Source: JBBIVP01 sp037439705 [NCBI: bacterium] (GTDB taxonomy: Bacteria; JBBIVP01). Taken from it: 26,246 nucleotides of DNA. The stretch spans positions 1 through 26,246 of the forward strand of contig JBBIVP010000007.1 of assembly GCA_037439705.1 (NCBI GenBank), read 5' to 3'. This document shows, piece after piece, positions 21,073 through 26,246 of this stretch. Both the position numbers and the translations under genes were made by a program. Position 1 is the first letter of the stretch; each line of letters opens with the position of its first letter. The notes beneath the pieces are model-generated. The model searched no databases, was not told the origin of the DNA, and saw nothing but the letters and a program-made list of their open reading frames with translations.

Positions 21073-22658
21073 TCTACTTTTTTCAATTCCCTTTCAAGGT
21101 AAAGTTTGTAATCTATGCTGTCAACAAGCGCCTGCCAGCTTGCCTCTATAATGTTATGTGATACCCCCACTGTTCCCCATCTCCTTTTTCCATCTCCTGA
21201 TTCAATAAGGACCCTTACCTTTGCTCCTGTTCCCTCGGATTCCGTTAGAACTCTTACCTTGAAGTCTTTAAGTTTTACTTCTTTAAGTTCGGGATAAAAC
21301 TTTTCAAGGGCTTTTCTTAAGGCTTTATCAAGAGCATTCACTGGACCATTTCCCACCGCTACAGTATGCTCTATTTTTCCGTCAACCTCAACCATAACTG
21401 TAGCCTCTGAAAATGGAGCACCTCCTTCCCTTCTTTTGTCATCTATGACTCTAAATGATTTTAGTTTGAAGAATTTTTTGTGGAGTTTGAGATATTTTTT
21501 TATAAGGATTTCTAAAGAGGCTTCAGCATTTTCATACTGATACCCCTCGTGTTCCTTTTCCTTGAGGAGCCTTATGAGTTTTGGAAGAATTGCAGGATTC
21601 TTTTTAATGTCAATTCCCCATCCTTCAGCCTTTTTGATAACGGTTGTCTTTCCCGAAAGTTCGGAGACGAGTATCTTCCTTTTCTGCCCCAGCTTTTCAG
21701 GAGGGACATGTTCGTAGGTAGCAGGATTTTTCGCTATTCCATCTATGTGCAGACCGCCTTTGTGAGCAAATGCGCTTTCTCCCACATAGGGTGCTTTTTT
21801 ATTCAGTGGAAGGTTTGCAGTTTCATAAACAAAAATGGAGAGGTTTCTCAGATTCTTCAGGGCTTCATCGTCAATACATCTGTAGCCCATTTTTAATTGA
21901 AGATTTGGAATAATTGAACAGAGGTCAGCATTTCCGCATCTTTCTCCAATTCCATTTATTGTTCCCTGAACATGCCTTGCTCCGTACTGAACTGCGATAC
22001 AGGTATTTGCCACTGCTGTTCCTGTATCGTTGTGAGCATGGATTCCTATGGAAGTTTTTAAGCTTTTTTTAACCGTTTCAACTGCATCTGCAATTTCCCA
22101 CGGCATACTTCCGCCATTTGTATCGCAGAGAACAATACAATCAGCACCCGCTTCCTCTGCAACAGTTATTGTTTTTAATGCATATTCTCTGTCAATCTTC
22201 AGTCCGTCAAAGAAGTGTTCAGCATCAAAAAAAACCTTTTCAACCCTTTTTTTGAGATAAGATATGGTATCATAAATCATTTTCAGGTTTTCATCGGGTT
22301 CTGTCCTTAAAGCCTCTTTTACCTGCATCAGGGAACTCTTGCCCACCACTGTAATCACGGATGTATCTGCCCTTAAGAGTGCTCTTATCATTTTGTCCTT
22401 TTCCACTGCCTGATTCGGTCTCCTCGTGCTTCCAAAGGCAACGATTGTGCTTTTTTTAATTTTTAACTTTTTTACTTCCTTGAAGTACTCTGTATCTTTT
22501 TTATTTGCTCCCGGCCAGCCCCCCTCTATGTAATGAATGCCAATAGAATCCAATTTTTCAGTTATTGCAAGTTTATCGTAAAGGTTAAATGATATATCTT
22601 CTGCCTGTGCTCCGTCTCTCAGGGTGGTGTCATATATTACTACCAGTTCTTCGGGCAT
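21069..22658 (-). CDS. cimA: (R)-citramalate synthase
   Basis: Condenses pyruvate with acetyl-CoA to citramalate, the entry into threonine-independent isoleucine synthesis. Length 529 residues. The catalytic part begins [16 protein letters not shown], continues with [12 protein letters not shown], and has the metal motif [12 protein letters not shown] and [13 protein letters not shown]. The GGWPG signature and the C-terminal regulatory domain ([32 protein letters not shown]) separate it from 2-isopropylmalate synthase LeuA. It follows aspartokinase by 3 bases with no ribosome site of its own. Because threonine synthase is also present, the organism may have two routes to 2-oxobutanoate, or may use threonine only for protein. 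Confidence 0.92.
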   Translation of the reverse strand: MPEELVVIYDTTLRDGAQAEDISFNLYDKLAITEKLDSIGIHYIEGGWPGANKKDTEYFKEVKKLKIKKSTIVAFGSTRRPNQAVEKDKMIRALLRADTSVITVVGKSSLMQVKEALRTEPDENLKMIYDTISYLKKRVEKVFFDAEHFFDGLKIDREYALKTITVAEEAGADCIVLCDTNGGSMPWEIADAVETVKKSLKTSIGIHAHNDTGTAVANTCIAVQYGARHVQGTINGIGERCGNADLCSIIPNLQLKMGYRCIDDEALKNLRNLSIFVYETANLPLNKKAPYVGESAFAHKGGLHIDGIAKNPATYEHVPPEKLGQKRKILVSELSGKTTVIKKAEGWGIDIKKNPAILPKLIRLLKEKEHEGYQYENAEASLEILIKKYLKLHKKFFKLKSFRVIDDKRREGGAPFSEATVMVEVDGKIEHTVAVGNGPVNALDKALRKALEKFYPELKEVKLKDFKVRVLTESEGTGAKVRVLIESGDGKRRWGTVGVSHNIIEASWQALVDSIDYKLYLERELKKVD

Positions 22659-22661
22659 TAT

Positions 22662-23880
22662 TTATTTTTTCTTCTTTCCGAGTCCAAATGCCTCGTGGAG
22701 GACTCTCACAGCAAGTTCAGTATATTTTTCATCTATAACGCAGGAAATTTTTATTTCAGAAGTGCTTATCATCTGAATGTTTATATTGTTCTGGGCAAGT
22801 GTTTCAAACATCTTTGCTGCTATTCCCGGAGAACTTGCCATTCCTACTCCAACTATTGAGACTTTGGGTATTTTTTCGTGTGAGACAAATCCCTCTGATC
22901 GTATTTCTTTTACCAGGTTCAAGGATTTTCAGGACTTTCTTCAAATCCGTCCTCTGAACGGTAAAGGTAAGATCCGTGTATCCACCTGTGCTCACATTCT
23001 GAACAATCATATCCACATTTATACCCGCTTCTGAAACGGGCTTGAAAAGCTTTGCTGCTATTCCTGGTCTGTCAAGAACCTTCAAAACTGTTACCTTTGC
23101 CTGATTCTTATCGTAGGTTACTGCAGTTACCTCACTTCTTTCCATTTTTTCCTCCTTTACAATCCATGTTCCTTCTTTATCTTTAAAAGATGACCTTACA
23201 TGTATTGGAACTCCATAAAGCATACCAATTTCAACTGACCTCAAATGCATCACCTTTGCACCGAGATTTGCCATTTCAAGCATCTCTTCATAAGAGATTT
23301 TATCAATCAATCTTGCAGAGTCACATATTCTTGGATCGGTTGTATAAACGCCTTCAACATCAGTATAGATTTCACACACATCTGCTTTCAGTGCAGCAGC
23401 CACTGCCACCGCACTTGTATCGGAACCACCTCTTCCCAGAGTGGTTATATCTCCCTTTTCTGTTACCCCCTGAAATCCTGCTATAACAGGAATAATTCCC
23501 TTTTTAATGTCTTCTTTAAGTTTTTTCGTCTCTATTTTTTTAATCTTCGCCCTTGAGTGCATATTATCAGTTATTATTGGAACCTGAAAACCGAGATAGG
23601 ATTTTGCCTTTAATCCCTTTTCCTTTAATGCCATCGCGACGAGTCCTATCGCTACCTGCTCACCCGCAGCCACAACCACATCATATTCCCTTTCGTCAGG
23701 GATTTCCTGGACCTGATTTGTGAGGGCAACCAGTCTGTTCGTCTCACCCGCCATTGCTGAGACTATCAATACTACCTTATTTCCTGCATCCGCTGTTTTC
23801 TTGACTATGTTTGCCACATTTTTTATTCTTTCCACATCTCCAACACTTGTTCCGCCAAATTTCTGAACTACAAGAGCCAT
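22662..23880 (-). CDS. lysC: Aspartokinase, frameshifted
   Basis: First enzyme of the aspartate family (Lys, Thr, Met), phosphorylating aspartate. From the ATG at 23880 the kinase domain is complete: [42 protein letters not shown], then ACT domain 1 ([20 protein letters not shown] to [11 protein letters not shown]). The frame then shifts near 22918-22921, and ACT domain 2 ([20 protein letters not shown] to VLHEAFGL) continues in another frame to 22662. Joining them as KILENLVKEI restores the normal family sequence and would need two more A at this point. Left unshifted, the first frame ends at 22804. The internal TTG at 22922 is not a convincing start. Aspartokinase identity is certain; the break may be a sequencing error. 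Confidence 0.9.
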
Positions 23881-23881
23881 T

Positions 23882-24301
23882 TCAACCTCTCCTAAAAATT
23901 TTTATTTTTCTTTTTTCTTCTACTATTTCCATAATTACATGCCATTTGCTCATTTCTAAAATTCTTCTTAAATTTTCAGCCCATTCTACAACAACAACTG
24001 AATTATAATCAAGAATTTCAAAAATTTCTACCTCTAAATTTTCGTCTTCCTTTATTCTGTAAAGGTCAACATGACATAGGTTTAACCTTCCGGGGTATAT
24101 GTTTATCAATGTGAAGGACGGACTTGAAACCTCGTTTTCATCTATCTCCAGCCCTTTTGCAATCCCTTTCACAAAAACGGTCTTTCCTGCTCCCAGTTCA
24201 CCAGTTATTGAAACAATCTCTCCGCCTTTGAGAGCCTGTGAAAAAAGGCTTCCAATTTTTATAGTTTCATCAGGAGAATCTGAAAAAAATAACCCCTCCA
24301 T
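23882..24301 (-). CDS. tsaE: tRNA threonylcarbamoyladenosine synthesis ATPase TsaE
   Basis: Essential ATPase of the TsaBDE complex that installs the t6A modification at position 37 of ANN-decoding tRNAs. Length 139 residues. The Walker A motif is GELGAGKT, followed by [11 protein letters not shown], the HVDLYRI motif and VVVEWAEN near the end, all characteristic of the YjeE family. It begins right after nnr (the ATG is adjacent to the nnr stop). That pairing (YjeF-YjeE) is conserved in many bacteria and supports both assignments. Confidence 0.93.
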   Translation of the reverse strand: MEGLFFSDSPDETIKIGSLFSQALKGGEIVSITGELGAGKTVFVKGIAKGLEIDENEVSSPSFTLINIYPGRLNLCHVDLYRIKEDENLEVEIFEILDYNSVVVVEWAENLRRILEMSKWHVIMEIVEEKRKIKIFRRG

Positions 24302-25853
24302 TTAGCCGATAATTTCTGAAATAACGGAAGGAACAAGTTCAGCCAGTTCTTCCGCTCCAAATCCCCATTTACCAATTTTTTCAGATGCCCTATCCCCTGC
24401 CCTTCCATGTATGTAGATACCTGAGGAAGCGGACTTCCAGGGTTCGTAGCCCTGTGCAAGGAATCCGCCTATGAGTCCTGTGAGCACATCTCCCATTCCT
24501 CCTGATGCCATTCCGGGATTTCCTGTTTGATTGAAATAAACTCTTCCTTCAGGTGTAGAGATTATCGTTCCTGCTCCTTTAAGCACCACATACACGCCAA
24601 ATTTTTTTGCAAATTCAACTGCCACTTCAAGTCTGTTTTTTTGAACCTCCTGTGGAGTGGATGAAATAAGTCTTGCTATTTCTCCGGGATGGGGGGTGAG
24701 GATGATGGGTGCCTTTTTTCTTTTCAAAACATCAAGGTTCTTTGAAAGGGAGTTTATTCCGTCTGCATCAATCACCACAGGGATTTTAGAGTTTTCAACT
24801 ATGTATGAAACCAGTTCCACAGTATCATCGCTTACTCCGATTCCAGGTCCTATTGCCACAGCAGTTTTATCAAGAAGGGCTTTTTCAATTGTAGGAATGT
24901 CCATTGAAATAAATCCGTCTTTATCCTTCAGAGGAAATGTGAGGCTTTCAAGAACCCTTGAATCAACAAATCCTGCAATTGATTCAGGTACCGCAATTGT
25001 AACAAGTCCTGCTCCTGACCTTATTCCTCCCAATGCAGTGAGGCATGCAGCGCCTGTTTTTCCGATTGAACCACAGATAGCAAGGAGGTGTCCGAAGGTT
25101 CCTTTATGAGTATTCTTTTCCCTCGGTTTTAAAATTGAGCGGATGAATTCTTCATCAAGAAGATAACCCGATGGTTCTATCTCTTCAATGAATTCTTTTG
25201 GAAATCCTATGTCCACAATCTCAAGAATTCCGACGAACTGCCTTCCCGGATAGGTGAGGAGTCCCATCTTCGGAAGACCAAATGTAACTGTCAAATGGGC
25301 ATGCACGCATATTCCAAGTGGAACGCCTTTATCTCCTGAAAGCCCTGAGGGAATGTCAACGGATACCCTTATTAGGTTTAAAGAATTAATGAGCTCTATC
25401 ACATCCCTGTAAATTCCCTGAACCTCTGAATCAAGCCCTGTCCCGAAAATTGCATCTACGATGAGTTTTATGTTTTTGTTCCCTATCAATTGTTTCTCAA
25501 TAACATCATAATTTCCATCCGCATATATAATTTCAAAGCCGAGTTTCTCCAGAATTTTGAGATTCACATCCGCATCGCCGATGACCTCATTTCTTTTAGG
25601 AATCAAAATGACTTTTACTTTTTTTCCCATGTTGTGGAGGTGGCGGGCAACTACAAAATCCGTCCCCGCCATTGTTTCCCTTTCCGGCAACCACAACAAT
25701 TTCTCCATTGCGGATTTTTTCTTCAAAATGCTCTATTATTTTTTGGGCGGTCATCCTCCCCGCATTTTCCATGAGGATGAGTCCCGACAGACCGAGTTCT
25801 TCAATGGTTTTTTTATCAAGGGCTCTCATCTCTTTAACGCTCAGGACCTTCAT
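24302..25853 (-). CDS. nnr: Bifunctional NAD(P)H-hydrate epimerase / dehydratase, frameshifted
   Basis: Repairs hydrated NADH and NADPH. The N-terminal epimerase (YjeF_N) starts at ATG 25853 (MKVLSVKEMRALDKKTIEELG, then LMENAGRM and VVVAGKGNNGGDGF). One T too many at 25655-25658 then shifts the frame, and the protein continues as VVARHLHNMGKKVKVIL to VDAIFGTGL and IPSGL, followed by the C-terminal ADP-dependent dehydratase (YjeF_C: KGTFGHLLAICGS, GPGIG, LTPHPGEIARL, QTGNPGMASGGMGDVLTG). Both domains are complete when the shift is corrected (about 516 residues). The ribosome site GGAGGA and a promoter lie directly upstream. It heads an operon with tsaE, lysC, cimA and the ComEA-like gene. Confidence 0.9.
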
Positions 25854-25874
25854 CTTTCAAATCCTCCGATTTTT

Positions 25875-25902
25875 ATTCTAACAGAAAAAAAGGGAAGTTC
25901 AA
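25875..25902 (-). promoter_or_regulatory. Promoter of the nnr-tsaE-lysC-cimA operon
   Basis: Minus strand: TTGAAC (25902-25897), 16 bases, TAGAAT (25880-25875). The start of transcription would be near 25868, leaving a 15-base leader that contains GGAGGA before the ATG at 25853. Confidence 0.55.
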
Positions 25903-25927
25903 AATTTAATTTTCTTCTACCCGATTT

Positions 25928-26137
25928 TTATGAACAGTAAATTTTATTAGATTTTACTCTTTCTCGGGATTCTGCGAGGGCAAGATGTTCTTCACAGCAG
26001 TCAGTACCTTCTACTGCGGGAACAAGCCTCTCATCCTCCAGGAAGCAATAAATGCAATATCCATCAAGATCAGGAAGTTTCGGTTCCATCCGGGCGCACC
26101 TTTCACACAATGTGCGGGTCTTATCAGCCAGCCACAC
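25928..26137 (-). CDS. Small cysteine-rich (zinc-ribbon-like) protein, 5' end uncertain
   Basis: From GTG 26137 the ORF has 69 residues, ending VKSNKIYCS. It contains CERC, CIYC and CCEEH motifs. The open frame extends upstream to 26188, where it gives EERRCERCGVW, adding a further Cys pair and completing a CxxC-x11-CxxC zinc ribbon (CERCGVWLADKTRTLCERC). There is no ATG, GTG or TTG between the stop at 26189-26191 and the GTG at 26137 in this frame, so the real start is unusual or the sequence has another indel. I do not recognise a family. The second half (GYCIYC, then GTDCCEEH) may bind a second zinc. Confidence 0.5.
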   Translation of the reverse strand: MWLADKTRTLCERCARMEPKLPDLDGYCIYCFLEDERLVPAVEGTDCCEEHLALAESRERVKSNKIYCS

Positions 26138-26187
26138 TCCACATCTTTCACATCGGCGTTCCTCAAAAATAATCTCTATGAAAAGGG

Positions 26188-26206
26188 ATTATTTCCTCAA
26201 AATAAT
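26188..26206. repeat. Small inverted repeat near the right edge
   Basis: ATTATTT and AAATAAT around CCTCA form a 7-base stem. On the minus strand a related ATTATTTTTGAGGAA follows 25 bases later, a near-direct repeat of ATTATTTTGAGGAA. The rest of 26138-26246 contains no gene that I can support. Confidence 0.3.
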
Positions 26207-26246
26207 TGAAATAAGGGCAACCATCCCTTACTCTAAAGAGAAAAAA

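Noticed and set aside
22662-22922. Separate ACT-domain protein starting at TTG 22922
   Set aside because: It begins in mid-helix of the ACT1-ACT2 linker, has no ribosome site and joins smoothly to aspartokinase after a small indel.
24302-25726. Start of nnr at 25726
   Set aside because: The residues before VVARHLHNMG in this frame (MKKKSAMEKL and so on) are out-of-frame shadow of the true N-terminal domain, which begins at 25853.

Overview
The window is a gene-dense, low-GC stretch of a diderm (Gram-negative-type) bacterial chromosome. Lipopolysaccharide genes (a heptosyltransferase-family gene, lpxL, lptC-lptA-lptB) sit beside rpoN (sigma-54). Arginine is written mostly as AGA/AGG and isoleucine often as ATA, and the proteins are rich in Lys and Glu. 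That is typical of thermophiles, so I infer a thermophilic or deep-branching diderm. I cannot name a phylum. I see no rRNA, tRNA, CRISPR array, insertion sequence or phage gene.

Layout. (1) 1-4114, plus strand: the 3' part of threonine synthase, then a cysteine-synthesis operon of the CysM / Mec / CysO / E1 type and an M48 membrane peptidase. The CysO-like sulfur carrier is fused to a NIL domain, so its Gly-Gly is internal. (2) 4046-4298, minus strand: a compact transcription unit with a consensus promoter, two tiny lysine-rich ORFs each with a strong Shine-Dalgarno site, and a terminator. (3) 4390-7816: a GGQ release-factor-like protein, aroB and two sugar-type epimerases. (4) 7859-10265: a TetR regulator and etfBA. 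(5) 10407-16787: a cell-envelope operon (GT9 glycosyltransferase, lpxL, lptCAB), then rpoN, a SRPBCC protein, a secreted protein of unknown function and a class II aldolase. (6) 16794-19315, minus: a TPR protein with a TolB/FlgO-like domain and an NtrC-family regulator whose AAA+ domain has lost its catalytic motifs. (7) 19348-20559, minus: an AAA_14/DUF4143 ATPase behind two operator-like palindromes. (8) 20629-25853, minus: nnr, tsaE, aspartokinase, citramalate synthase and a ComEA-like protein, in one operon. (9) The right edge holds a small cysteine-rich protein.

How the genes fit together. Region 1 is a sulfur-carrier-dependent cysteine pathway: the E1-like enzyme activates CysO, sulfur is loaded as a thiocarboxylate, CysM attaches it to an activated serine, and the JAMM protease releases cysteine. 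Threonine synthase at one end and aspartokinase plus citramalate synthase at the other supply the aspartate family and isoleucine. Region 5 finishes and exports lipopolysaccharide.

Sequence quality. Three core genes (threonine synthase, aspartokinase, nnr) are each broken by a small frameshift in or beside a mononucleotide run. Homopolymer sequencing errors are the likeliest cause. This also bears on the CysO-NIL fusion, whose junction contains a run of eight A. Most promoters I can recognise have a TTGA-type -35 and a TATAAT-like -10 exactly 16 bp apart, and at least two genes appear to be transcribed leaderless.
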